Shown in pieces: positions 45,542 to 55,315 of a stretch of 64,000 nucleotides of DNA. The DNA is from Roseateles_C aquae (GTDB lineage: Bacteria; Pseudomonadota; Gammaproteobacteria; Burkholderiales; Burkholderiaceae_C). Position 1 is the stretch's first letter, and every line of letters starts with the position of its first letter. The DNA lies in assembly GCF_032337115.1 (NCBI RefSeq), contig NZ_JAVXZY010000009.1, forward strand, positions 165,320 through 229,319, given 5' to 3'. The notes below the pieces were generated by a model. The model saw only the letters and a program-made list of their open reading frames with translations, searched no databases and was not told the origin of the DNA. The translations under genes were made by a program, and so were the position numbers.

Positions 45542-47056
45542 TCAGGCCGCGGCGCGGTACGGGGCGCACAGGCGTTCGACATAGGCCTGATGCGAGGGCA
45601 GGCCGTTCAGCTGCCGACTGACTTGCGCGCGGATGCTGCCGAGGAACTGCGACAGCTCCGCGTCGCCCATCAGATCGGCGACCGGGTGGTAGTGCTGCGG
45701 CGTGATGCCCTGGCCCATCATCACCTGCACCCAGGAGTTCTCGGCGAAGAGCTGATCCAGCGGGCGGAACACCCGCCCGGTTTCGCGGAACAGCTCGATG
45801 CGATGGCGCAGGCTGTCGGGCACCGCCATCGTGCGCACATGCTTCCACAGCGCCGAATCGTCTCGCTCGGTGACGTGGTAGTGCAGGATGATGAAGTCGC
45901 GGATGTGCTGCAGATCATCCGTCGTCTGCTGGTTGAACTCGCGCACATCGACCTCGCGAATGCCACCGGCCGGGAACAGCCGCATCAGCCGGATGGCGGC
46001 GCGCTGGATCAGGTGGATGCTGGTCGACTCCAGCGGCTCGATGAAGCCGCTGGCCAGGCCCATGGCCACGCAGTTGCGATGCCAGACCTGGTGACGCTGG
46101 CCGGGCTGGAAACGCAGGAGGCGCGGCTCGGTCAGCAGCTCGCCCTCGACATGGCGGCGCAGCAGGTCCGGCGCATCGGCATCGGCCAATTCCTTGCTGC
46201 TGTAGACCAGGCCGTTGCCGACCCGGTGCTGCAGCGGAATGCGCCACTGCCAGCCAAAGGCATGGGCGATCGAGCGGGTATAGGGCGGCGCCTCGCGCAC
46301 CGAGGCGGTCTGCACGGCCACGGCGCGGTCGCAGGGCAGCCAGTGGCTCCAGTCCTCGTAGCCCACGCCCAGGGTCTCGCCCAGCAGCAGCGCGCGAAAG
46401 CCGGTGCAGTCGATGAAGAGATCACCCTCGACGCGGGCGCCGTCATTCATCTGCAGCGCCGCCAGATCGCCGCTGGGCGCCTGCAGCACCGCGGCAATCT
46501 TGCCCTCGATGCGGCGCACGCCATGGGCCTCGGCCAGGCCGCGCAGAAAGCGGGCGTAGCGCGTGGCATCGAGGTGGTAGGCGTAGTTCATGCCGTTTTG
46601 CGGCAGGTGCGCAAAGCGCTGTTCCTCGGCCGCGCGCAGCTCCAGGCAATAGTCGCCATAGGGCGCCGCCAGGCCCCGTTGCCGCCCCTTCAGCCAGAAG
46701 TGCTGGAAGCCAGCGCTCCAGTGGTCCTTGCCGGTGATGCCGAAGGAGTGGATGTAGTCCTCGCCCGGCGCCTTCCAGCCTTCGAACTTGATGCCCAGCT
46801 TGAAGGTGGCCTGGGTGGCGGCCATGAACTCGGCCTCGTTCAGGCCCAGCAGCTCGTGAAAGGTGTGCAGCGCCGGAATGGTGGCCTCGCCAACACCGAC
46901 GGTGCCGATCTCATCGGACTCGACCAGCCGGATCTCCAACTGCTTGCCCATCAGCTTGCCCATCAGCGCGGCCACCATCCAGCCGGCGGTGCCGCCACCG
47001 GCGATGACGACGCGGCGCACCGGGCGCGGTTCGGAATGCATGGGCTGTACCGTCAT
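45542..47056 (-). CDS. Flavin-dependent tryptophan-halogenase-like protein
   Basis: A 504-aa FADH2-dependent halogenase homologue. It has the FAD motif GGGTAGW (20-26), GVGEATIP (54-61), the lysine region FKLGIKF (85-91) that supplies the hypohalous-acid lysine in PrnA/RebH, the halogenase signature WQWRIP (269-274), and GFIEPLEST (338-345) with the catalytic-Glu position. ATG 47056 follows GAGG at 8 nt; a GTG three codons upstream is less likely. It sits between a JmjC-type cupin and glk in a glucan-uptake operon, with no natural-product genes nearby. The substrate is unlikely to be free tryptophan for an antibiotic; it is unknown. Confidence 0.88.
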   Translation of the reverse strand: MTVQPMHSEPRPVRRVVIAGGGTAGWMVAALMGKLMGKQLEIRLVESDEIGTVGVGEATIPALHTFHELLGLNEAEFMAATQATFKLGIKFEGWKAPGEDYIHSFGITGKDHWSAGFQHFWLKGRQRGLAAPYGDYCLELRAAEEQRFAHLPQNGMNYAYHLDATRYARFLRGLAEAHGVRRIEGKIAAVLQAPSGDLAALQMNDGARVEGDLFIDCTGFRALLLGETLGVGYEDWSHWLPCDRAVAVQTASVREAPPYTRSIAHAFGWQWRIPLQHRVGNGLVYSSKELADADAPDLLRRHVEGELLTEPRLLRFQPGQRHQVWHRNCVAMGLASGFIEPLESTSIHLIQRAAIRLMRLFPAGGIREVDVREFNQQTTDDLQHIRDFIILHYHVTERDDSALWKHVRTMAVPDSLRHRIELFRETGRVFRPLDQLFAENSWVQVMMGQGITPQHYHPVADLMGDAELSQFLGSIRAQVSRQLNGLPSHQAYVERLCAPYRAAA

Positions 47057-47066
47057 GGTGAGCACC

Positions 47067-48065
47067 TCATCTGTTCAGTTTCTTCAGCAGCCAGGCACGC
47101 ATCCTGCGCATGCCGGCCTCGGTGAAGGGCGCGAGCAGGCCGCGCGCCGCTTCGGGGATGTGGGCCGCCGTGTGGGCATCGGCATCGAACACATAGTGGT
47201 CGAACAAGGCGCGCCAGGCGGCCCGCTCGGCGGGCGGCAGATCGCGCACGGTGGCCAGGGCCAGCCACAAGGCGGTGTTCGGCGAGTCCGACCATTCCGG
47301 GCTCTTGCGCCACCAGTAGTTGATCAGGCCGCTGAAAGGCTCCAAGGCCTCGACCCGGTGCCACCACAGGCTGGGCAGGTAGAGCGCGTCGCCAGGCGCC
47401 AGCTCAACGACCTGGGCTCGTTCCAGCGCCCGTGCATAACGGGGAAAGTGTTGCTGCCAGTCCGGCGCCAGCGGATCGACCAGACTGACGGGCTGGCCGG
47501 CCGGCGTCAGGTCCAGCGGGCCGATGTAGAGATCGCCCACCGCATCGGGTGGAAAGACGGTAAAGCGGCGCCGGCCGCTGACACAGCAGGCCAGATTGCT
47601 GGGCCAGTCCTGATGGGCCGGCACGGTGATCTGGTTGCCGAGCCAGAGGCTGGCCAGCGGCGGCTCGAGCGTCTCCAGCTGCAGCGGGTGGCTTGATGAA
47701 AAGCCGGGCAGGCAGCTGTCGACGCTGGTCGAGCCCATGTAGAGAAAGGAAGGCGCCGGCGCTTGCTGCAAGGCCAGTAGTTGATCAAGCACGGCGCCAA
47801 AAGGCATCAGCCGGCGCTCGAAGTTGAAGCCGCTGAACTCGGCGTTGTAGGTAATGCGCCCGCCGGTGTCGGCCGCCATCTCGAACACGCCGACGGTGGC
47901 GTCGCGCCAGTGCGAGCGCAAGACCGCGGCCGCCGCTGCGGCGCCCTGATGGGCCGCCTGCACCAAGGGCCAGTGCGCCAGCAGGCCGCGCACGACACAG
48001 GGCTCGTCGGCCGTCAGCAGCCCCGCCGGCACCTCACCCGGCTGGCTGCAGCGCAGTTCATGCAT
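47067..48065 (-). CDS. Cupin-like (JmjC/cupin_8) Fe(II)/2-oxoglutarate oxygenase
   Basis: A 332-aa protein of the cupin_8 class. The facial triad is intact: His151 and Asp153 in VPAHQDWPSNLAC, and His236 in SLWWHRVE. The typical GDALYLPSLWWH block precedes the last His. Members are peptide or protein hydroxylases. ATG 48065 overlaps the SapC stop by 8 bp; a GTG at 48083 is also possible. Co-expression with SapC-like, halogenase-like and TonB-receptor genes is strongly implied by the tight packing. Confidence 0.88.
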   Translation of the reverse strand: MHELRCSQPGEVPAGLLTADEPCVVRGLLAHWPLVQAAHQGAAAAAAVLRSHWRDATVGVFEMAADTGGRITYNAEFSGFNFERRLMPFGAVLDQLLALQQAPAPSFLYMGSTSVDSCLPGFSSSHPLQLETLEPPLASLWLGNQITVPAHQDWPSNLACCVSGRRRFTVFPPDAVGDLYIGPLDLTPAGQPVSLVDPLAPDWQQHFPRYARALERAQVVELAPGDALYLPSLWWHRVEALEPFSGLINYWWRKSPEWSDSPNTALWLALATVRDLPPAERAAWRALFDHYVFDADAHTAAHIPEAARGLLAPFTEAGMRRMRAWLLKKLNR

Positions 48066-48759
48066 GGCCGAGGCGCTGTTCACGCTGGATCAGCTCGGGC
48101 AGCCGCGCCAGCGAAGCCGCGGCCATCGCGATCGGCATCCAGTGGCCGGCCTCATGCAGCGCAGCCACGGCCGCACCCGACAAGCCCTCCAGCCGGTCTT
48201 CGTCGATCACGTAATAGCCGGCCAAGCGCTGCACCTGGCCATCGGCTTGCGTGATGTCCAGACTCATCGGTTCCAGCAGCTGGTGCTGCAGCAAGGCCTC
48301 GATGAAGTCGGGCAGCGACTGCAAGCCCTCATGCAGCGCCTGCAGCACCGACACCCGCCGCTCCAGCACGAGCGACTGCCCGCCATGCGGCAGAAACAGC
48401 GGCTCGCCCTCTTGCAGGCTCAGGCGCGGGCTGTCCAGGTCGATATGCACCACCCAATCCTCACCGTCCCGCCCGACCAGCAAGGGCTGGCGTTCCAGCG
48501 CCCAGGGCAGATGGGCCGCTGCCCAGCCCTGCGCGCCCAGAAAGGCATTGCGCGGCCGGGTCAGGCCCAGCAAGGCCAGCGGCTGAAAACCCGCTGCCTC
48601 GCTGCTTTGCTGGAAGACGATGGGGAAATGCGCCTGCACCAGCCTGAATTCGGCCGGCACCGTGGGCACGGCTGAGACCGCATCACCCCAATCGGGATTC
48701 AGCTGGGTCTGCAGCCGCAAATCGCGGTGGCTGAGGTTGTCAAGCAGTGCAGCGCGCAT
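48058..48759 (-). CDS. SapC family protein
   Basis: A 233-aa protein of the SapC-like family (named after a Campylobacter S-layer-locus gene). Typical stretches are PAEFRLVQAHFPIVF, LALLGLTRPRNAFLG and the C-terminal GYYVIDEDRLEGLSG. No signal peptide is seen. These genes frequently sit next to carbohydrate TonB receptors in Xanthomonas, Caulobacter and Alteromonas, as here; the biochemical role is not known. It starts 14 bp after the receptor stop. Confidence 0.85.
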   Translation of the reverse strand: MRAALLDNLSHRDLRLQTQLNPDWGDAVSAVPTVPAEFRLVQAHFPIVFQQSSEAAGFQPLALLGLTRPRNAFLGAQGWAAAHLPWALERQPLLVGRDGEDWVVHIDLDSPRLSLQEGEPLFLPHGGQSLVLERRVSVLQALHEGLQSLPDFIEALLQHQLLEPMSLDITQADGQVQRLAGYYVIDEDRLEGLSGAAVAALHEAGHWMPIAMAAASLARLPELIQREQRLGHA

Positions 48760-48773
48760 GGCTTCTACGGGCT

Positions 48774-51755
48774 TCAGAAGGTGTAACGGGCGTTCAACAT
48801 ATAACGACGGCCGGTCTGGGTGTAGTACTGGGTCTGCTCCTTGGCGCGCCCGTGGATGCGCTGGATGCCGTCGTTCAGATTGAGCGCTTCGAAGTTGAGG
48901 CTCAGGTTCTTGTTGAATTTATAGCCCAAGCTGAGGTCCACCTGGCCATAGGCATCGGTGTAAGCCGGGCCGGCGCTGCCAAACACATCGGCGGTGGTGC
49001 CACTGAGGAACTCGGCGCGCCAGTTGTAGGCCACCCGCACGCTGTACTTGTTGTCCTCGTAGAAGGCCACCAGGTTGGCCGAATCACCCAGGCCGATCAA
49101 GGCGTTCTGTGCGGTCAGGTTGGCGTTGTCGTACTTCAGGCCCGACTTCACCCAGGTGTAGTTGGCCGCTGCGCCAAAGCCGCTGTTGCCGAAGGCGTGC
49201 TGGACATTGAACTCGACGCCATTGATGTGGTCGCTGCGCGCATTGGTGGGCAGACTCACCTTGAAGCTGGCCGCCGGGTCGCCTGGCTGCCCCGCGATGG
49301 TGCCCAGCGCGTTGCCCCCTCCGTCAACACCCGTCTTCACGACGCCCTTGCTGCCGTTGTAGGTGTTCAGGATGTAGTTGCGGATGCACATCGCATCCTT
49401 GGTGGCACAACTCTTGGCAATCGCCTCGTTGTACAGCGGACCACCGATCGGCGTGGTCAAACCGGCCGGCGCCACCGTCTGGCTGCTGCTGCCAATGAAG
49501 TTGCTGATGTTCTTGCGGAAGGCGCCGAGCGCGGCATAGCTGCTCTTGGCGTAGTAGTACTCGGCCGAGAAATCCAGGTTCTTGGACAACAGCGGCTTCA
49601 GCGCCGGATTGCCCTGGCTACCCGAACCGCCGTCGACGCGGAAATCATTCAGCGTCACCCCCCCCTGGATGGCGCCCCAATCTGGACGCCCGATGGTCTC
49701 GCCATAGCTGGCGCGCAGCTTGAGCTTGCTGCTGATGTCAGCCTCCCAGTCGATGCTGGGCAGCACATAGCTGTACTTGCCTGTCAGCGAGGTGAAGGAT
49801 GGCGTGTCACGGACCAGGCTGAATTCATTGGCCGATACCCACCTGATGCCCGTCACCGTGGGCACCAGCGCTTGCGAATTGACCGTGGTGCTCTCGTAGC
49901 GCAGGCCCATGGCCACATTCATCGGCACGCCCCACTCCCAGTCCCTGGTGTACTGCAGGAAGGCGCTGGTCGATTTCTCTTGCGTGCGACGATCGTCGGT
50001 GAAGATGGACGAGGGCACAAACCACTTGTCGCTGCCGTCGGCCTTGATGGCGGCGGCGCGCACGGCCTGGAAGTCCCAAAGGTAGAAGTTGTTGAACAGG
50101 CCCGAGCCGTTGGAACCCATCGAATGGCCAAAGAAGGATTGCAGCTGCGCCGGCTTCCACAGCGCGTCGTCGTAGGCGGCCGGGGTGTTGTGGCCGCCCC
50201 AGTCGGCCTGCTCCACCACCGCATAGGCGGTGCGGTTCTTGACCTTGGTCAGACCCACGCCGAAGTCCAGGCCCGAGTTGTCGTTGATGACGTACTTGCC
50301 CTTGAGCTGCGCCTGATCGATCTCGTTGCGCATATAGCTGTTGCGGAACGAAGAACCGGTCACCTGCATCAGGCTCGGACCCTTGGCCGGATCGCCCGCG
50401 ATGTCGATGCTCAAGACCGGAAACTTCTGCGTGAAGTCGGCCGTAGCGCTGGCACGGTTCTGCATCGACACGCCCAGCGTGGAATTGCTGCCATAGGGGC
50501 TGTCCGCGCCCGAGGTGGCGGTGGAATGGTGGGCATCCAGTTCGAACGACAGTGCCTTGGACGCCTTCCACGCCACGTTCAGGCCGGTGGACTCATTCTT
50601 GTTCTTGGTGCCGTAGATGCTGCCAGCCATGGCCACGTCGGCCGGCGAGGCATAGGGCTCGGTATAGGTCTTGGGTGCGGCGATGGGGCCGTCGTTCCAG
50701 CTCGAGGCGGACGGGCCGAAGTTGAACCAGGCTGACAGCTCATGGCGCTTGGAATGGACCTTGTTTTCCGAATAGGTGTGGTCCATCGTGGCGACCATGC
50801 TGTCCATCGGCTTGAACTGCATGACGAGCTGGCCATTGGTGCGGGTGCGCTCGAAGGCATTCAGGCTGTAGCGCATTTCCTGCGGCACCACATAGAGATC
50901 GCCGGGCTTGGGCCGGTTGACGATCTTGTCGGCACCCGGCTGGCCGGGCAGCGGGATCGTGCCCCAGTTCTGCTCATCGCCCTTGAAGGTGCGCCAACCG
51001 GCATCGACGGCGGCCTGGTTGTAGCCACCATTGCGCTTTTGCACGCTGCCGACCAGGGCAATGCCGAAGCGGCCATCGGCGAACACATCGCTGTAGATGC
51101 CGGAGACTTCGGGCGTCACCTGGCTGCCGCGGCTCATCTCGGGCAGGCGCTTGTTGGAATCGTCGCTGACCAGCTTCACACCGACGCTGGCGACACGCCG
51201 GTTGCTGTCCAGCGGACGGGCGGTCTTGATATTGATGGTGGCACCAATACCGCCGGTGGGCGTTTCGGCGCGGCTGGTCTTGTAGACCTCCAGCGCGGCC
51301 ACGCCTTCGGACGCGAGATTGGCAAAGTCGAACGAGCGCGAGTTCGAGGCAAAGGTGTTGCCAATGCTGGACGCCGGCATCTGTCGGCCGTTGAGCAGCA
51401 CCAGATTGAAGTCCGGGCCGACACCGCGCACAGTGATCTTGGAACCCTCGCCATTGCTGCGGTCGATCGACACCCCGGAGATGCGCTGCATCGACTCGGC
51501 CAGGTTGGCGTCGGGGAACTTGCCGATGTCCTCGGCCACGATGCCATCGACCAGGCCGCGCGCATTGCGCTTCAGGTTGAGCGAGGTCTCCAGGCTCTGC
51601 CGAATGCCGGTAACAACCACCGCATCAAGTTGGGCTCCTGGCGCACTGCTGGCGGGGGCATCGGCTTGCTGCGCCTGCGCGCCCAAGCCGGCCACCAGCA
51701 GGCCGGCGGCGCTTGCCAGACGTGACAAACGGGTGACGGGTCGAGGATTTCTCAT
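48774..51755 (-). CDS. TonB-dependent outer-membrane receptor, carbohydrate type
   Basis: A 993-aa receptor of the Xanthomonas/Caulobacter carbohydrate class (TIGR01782-like). A signal peptide (ending AQAQ) is followed by LDAVVVTGIRQSLETSLNLKR, the plug with DIGKFPDANLAESMQRISGVSIDR and RGVGPDFNLVLLNGRQMP, and a 22-strand barrel ending in the terminal aromatic motif ARYTF. It should import oligosaccharides, here probably beta-1,3-glucan fragments, with TonB energy. ATG 51755 has GGAGA upstream. Two LacI-type operators lie 47-97 bp before the start. Confidence 0.95.
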   Translation of the reverse strand: MRNPRPVTRLSRLASAAGLLVAGLGAQAQQADAPASSAPGAQLDAVVVTGIRQSLETSLNLKRNARGLVDGIVAEDIGKFPDANLAESMQRISGVSIDRSNGEGSKITVRGVGPDFNLVLLNGRQMPASSIGNTFASNSRSFDFANLASEGVAALEVYKTSRAETPTGGIGATINIKTARPLDSNRRVASVGVKLVSDDSNKRLPEMSRGSQVTPEVSGIYSDVFADGRFGIALVGSVQKRNGGYNQAAVDAGWRTFKGDEQNWGTIPLPGQPGADKIVNRPKPGDLYVVPQEMRYSLNAFERTRTNGQLVMQFKPMDSMVATMDHTYSENKVHSKRHELSAWFNFGPSASSWNDGPIAAPKTYTEPYASPADVAMAGSIYGTKNKNESTGLNVAWKASKALSFELDAHHSTATSGADSPYGSNSTLGVSMQNRASATADFTQKFPVLSIDIAGDPAKGPSLMQVTGSSFRNSYMRNEIDQAQLKGKYVINDNSGLDFGVGLTKVKNRTAYAVVEQADWGGHNTPAAYDDALWKPAQLQSFFGHSMGSNGSGLFNNFYLWDFQAVRAAAIKADGSDKWFVPSSIFTDDRRTQEKSTSAFLQYTRDWEWGVPMNVAMGLRYESTTVNSQALVPTVTGIRWVSANEFSLVRDTPSFTSLTGKYSYVLPSIDWEADISSKLKLRASYGETIGRPDWGAIQGGVTLNDFRVDGGSGSQGNPALKPLLSKNLDFSAEYYYAKSSYAALGAFRKNISNFIGSSSQTVAPAGLTTPIGGPLYNEAIAKSCATKDAMCIRNYILNTYNGSKGVVKTGVDGGGNALGTIAGQPGDPAASFKVSLPTNARSDHINGVEFNVQHAFGNSGFGAAANYTWVKSGLKYDNANLTAQNALIGLGDSANLVAFYEDNKYSVRVAYNWRAEFLSGTTADVFGSAGPAYTDAYGQVDLSLGYKFNKNLSLNFEALNLNDGIQRIHGRAKEQTQYYTQTGRRYMLNARYTF

Positions 51756-51801
51756 GAACTTGTCTCCGGTGCATTTTTTAGGGTCTGCCGAATGAAACGC
51801 A

Positions 51802-51815
51802 TGAAAGCGCTTTCA
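51802..51815. promoter_or_regulatory. LacI-type operator O1 upstream of the TonB receptor
   Basis: TGAAAGCGCTTTCA is a perfect 14-bp palindrome with the central CG of LacI/GalR-family sites. It lies 47 bp upstream of the receptor ATG, and the identical sequence recurs at 53122-53135 on the other side of the lacI gene. Confidence 0.9.
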
Positions 51816-51837
51816 TTGATTTGGAGAATCGCGCATT

Positions 51838-51851
51838 TGCAAGCGCTTTCA
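51838..51851. promoter_or_regulatory. LacI-type operator O2 upstream of the TonB receptor
   Basis: TGCAAGCGCTTTCA differs from O1 by one base. Its centre is 36 bp from the centre of O1, and a TTGCAA on the minus strand at the same place could be a -35 box. Two sites at this spacing suggest strong repression of the receptor operon. Confidence 0.8.
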
Positions 51852-51913
51852 AATTAGGCTTGACCCTAGGTTGCGAGTTCAGAGCAACGGTTTTGGACTG
51901 CCGATTGGACGAT

Positions 51914-52996
51914 TCAGCGCACGGCGCGGCGCGCCGACTCGCGCATCACCAGCTCCGGCGCAGCCAGCTGCACCCGCGGCTTCTCGCCCTGCAGCAGGGC
52001 CAGCATGGCGCTGGCAGCCTGCGCGCCGGTTTCATAGACGGCGTGGCGCACGGTAGTGAGCGGCGGCATCGTGTAACGCGACATGATCAGATCGTCGAAG
52101 CCGACGATGGAAACGTCATCCGGCACGCGCAGATTGCGCCGCGCCAGGCCCAGGATGGCGCCATAGGCCATCTGGTCGTTGGAGCTGAAGATGGCGCTGA
52201 AGGCCACATCGCGCTCCATCAGCCGGCTGACCGCCAGCATGCCACCCGCCTCGGTGTAATCGCTCTGCAGGATCAGTTCGGGGTCGACCGGAATATTGGC
52301 GGCGGCCAGCGCATCCAGATAGCCGCTCTGGCGGTCGATCGCATCGTCGTGCACCAGATCGCCGAGCAGCAGCGCAATGCGCCGATGGCCCAGCGAGATC
52401 AGATGCTCGGTGGCCAGCCGGGCGCCGGCGCGGTTGTCGAAGCTGAAGCTGAACAGCCGCTCGCCGGCCAGCTGCCGCCCCACCACCACCATCGGCACGC
52501 TGGCCGACAGGGCGGCGAGCTCCTTGTTGTCCAGCCGGCCGGCCAGCACGATCACGCCATCGACGCGGCGCGACAGCAGGGTCTCAATCGCCTTGCGCTC
52601 GTCGGCCTCGTTCCAGTTGCCGCTGACGAACAGCGGCACATAGCCGGCCGACTCCAGCGCCACCTCGATGCCGCTGAGCGCCTCGCCATAAAAGGGACTG
52701 CTGATGCGCTGGGTCACCACGCCGATGCTCATCGTGCGCCCGCCGGCCAGGCCGCGAGCGACCGGGTTGGGACGGAAGCCCAGCGTGCGTATCGCTTCGT
52801 CGACGGCGGCGCGCTTGACCTCGCTGACGGTGGCCGTGCCGTTCAGAATGCGTGAGACTGTGCTGGGCGAGACGCCGGCACGGGCGGCCACCTGCTCCAG
52901 CGTGACGACGCCAGACGGACGATCGGCGCGCTCCGTGCGTTCACTGCGCTCGGCAGGTTTTGACGGCGCTTTCTTGGCTGCTGTTTTTGTAGGCAC
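51914..52996 (-). CDS. LacI-family transcriptional regulator of the glucan locus
   Basis: A 360-aa repressor. The LacI HTH (about 31-80; TLEQVAARAGVSPSTVSRILNG) is followed by hinge helix NPVARGLAGGRT and a sugar-binding core (FDNRAGARLATEHLISLGHRRIALL, GFDDLIMSRYTMPPLTTV). The N-terminus carries an unusual 30-residue Lys/Arg/Glu-rich extension before the HTH. GTG 52996 is supported by AAGGA at 6 nt. It lies between the two divergent operons that carry the operators at 51802, 51838 and 53122. Inducer presumably a beta-glucan oligosaccharide or glucose. Confidence 0.93.
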   Translation of the reverse strand: MPTKTAAKKAPSKPAERSERTERADRPSGVVTLEQVAARAGVSPSTVSRILNGTATVSEVKRAAVDEAIRTLGFRPNPVARGLAGGRTMSIGVVTQRISSPFYGEALSGIEVALESAGYVPLFVSGNWNEADERKAIETLLSRRVDGVIVLAGRLDNKELAALSASVPMVVVGRQLAGERLFSFSFDNRAGARLATEHLISLGHRRIALLLGDLVHDDAIDRQSGYLDALAAANIPVDPELILQSDYTEAGGMLAVSRLMERDVAFSAIFSSNDQMAYGAILGLARRNLRVPDDVSIVGFDDLIMSRYTMPPLTTVRHAVYETGAQAASAMLALLQGEKPRVQLAAPELVMRESARRAVR

Positions 52997-53121
52997 GAAT
53001 AGTCCTTGGACGCGGTGTCTTCCCAGTGTAGAGGGCCGATCCGCCGTGAAGCAGTCGCCGCATGCCGCGCCGCACTAGGGTTTACGCGCCTTGGTGATCC
53101 AAATCGCAGGAAGCAGAATTA

Positions 53122-53135
53122 TGAAAGCGCTTTCA
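53122..53135. promoter_or_regulatory. LacI-type operator O3 ahead of the sugar ABC/glycosidase operon
   Basis: TGAAAGCGCTTTCA, identical to O1. It is 18 bp before the preferred ATG of the binding-protein gene (53154) and 125 bp upstream of the lacI start. A TTGGTG and CAGAAT pair 17 bp apart (about 53091-53119) just precedes it, so bound repressor would cover the start of transcription. Confidence 0.88.
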
Positions 53136-53153
53136 ACAACAATAGACGAGACA

Positions 53154-54418
<1,265 letters not shown>

Positions 54419-54422
<4 letters not shown>

Positions 54423-55315
54423 AAGCCAAAGCATTCACCTTGCCGCGGGCCTGGGTGCCCTATCTGCTGCTGGCGCCCTTCCTGGGGCTATTCGCGGTGT
54501 TCGGCCTGTTCCCGCTGCTGTTCTCCTTGTGGATGGCCTTCCAGAGCTGGGAGCCCACCGCCGGGCTGGAGGCGATGCGCTTCACCGGGCTGGAGAACTT
54601 CGTCTTCGTGCTGGGTGACGTCTGGTTCTGGAAGGCGCTGCGCAACACCTTCTGGCTGGCCGTGGTGTCGGGCCTGCCCCAGCACCTGGTGGCGCTGCCG
54701 CTGGCGGTGTTCATCAACCGCGCCTTCGGCCGCTGGGGCCATAGCGTGGCGGCCGCCTACTTCCTGCCCTACATCACCTCGACAGTGGCCATCGCGATGA
54801 TGTTCACCTCGCTGCTGTCGACCGACTACGGCCTGATCAACGCCGCGCTGCAGGCCGCCTTCGGCATCGAGGCTATCAACTGGCTGTGGCAGCCGCAGAC
54901 GCTGAAGCCGGCCGTCGCCATGGTGGTGTTCTGGCGTTACGTGGGCTTCAATATGGTGCTCTACCTGGCCGCGCTGCAGACGATTCCGCGCGAGCTCTAC
55001 CAGGCGGCCAGGCTCGATGGCGCCGGTGCCTGGTCCTGCTTCCGCTACATCACGCTGCCGGCGCTCAAGCCGATGATGCTGTTCGGCATCACGCTGTCCA
55101 TCATCGGCGGCATGCAGCTGTTCGAGGAGCCCTTCATCCTCACCAACGGCCGCGGCGGCCCCGATCAGGCCGCAATGACGGTGGCCATGTACGTCTACCG
55201 CCTGGCCTTTGACTTCAGCGACTTCGGCGCCGCCAATGCGATCTCGTGGCTGCTGTTTGCGCTGCTGGCACTGCTCACCTGGGTCACCAACAAAGCCTTC
55301 AAGGAAAAGCACTGA
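54419..55315 (+). CDS. ABC sugar transporter permease (MalF type)
   Basis: A 298-aa six-helix permease with the EAA loop ELYQAARLDGAGAWSCFRYITLPALKP. ATG 54419 overlaps the stop of the binding-protein gene (ATGA). It pairs with the following permease to form the channel of the importer. Confidence 0.95.

Noticed and set aside
44530..47056. Halogenase as part of a natural-product gene cluster
   Set aside because: No NRPS, PKS, flavin reductase or tailoring genes are nearby; the operon context is sugar uptake.
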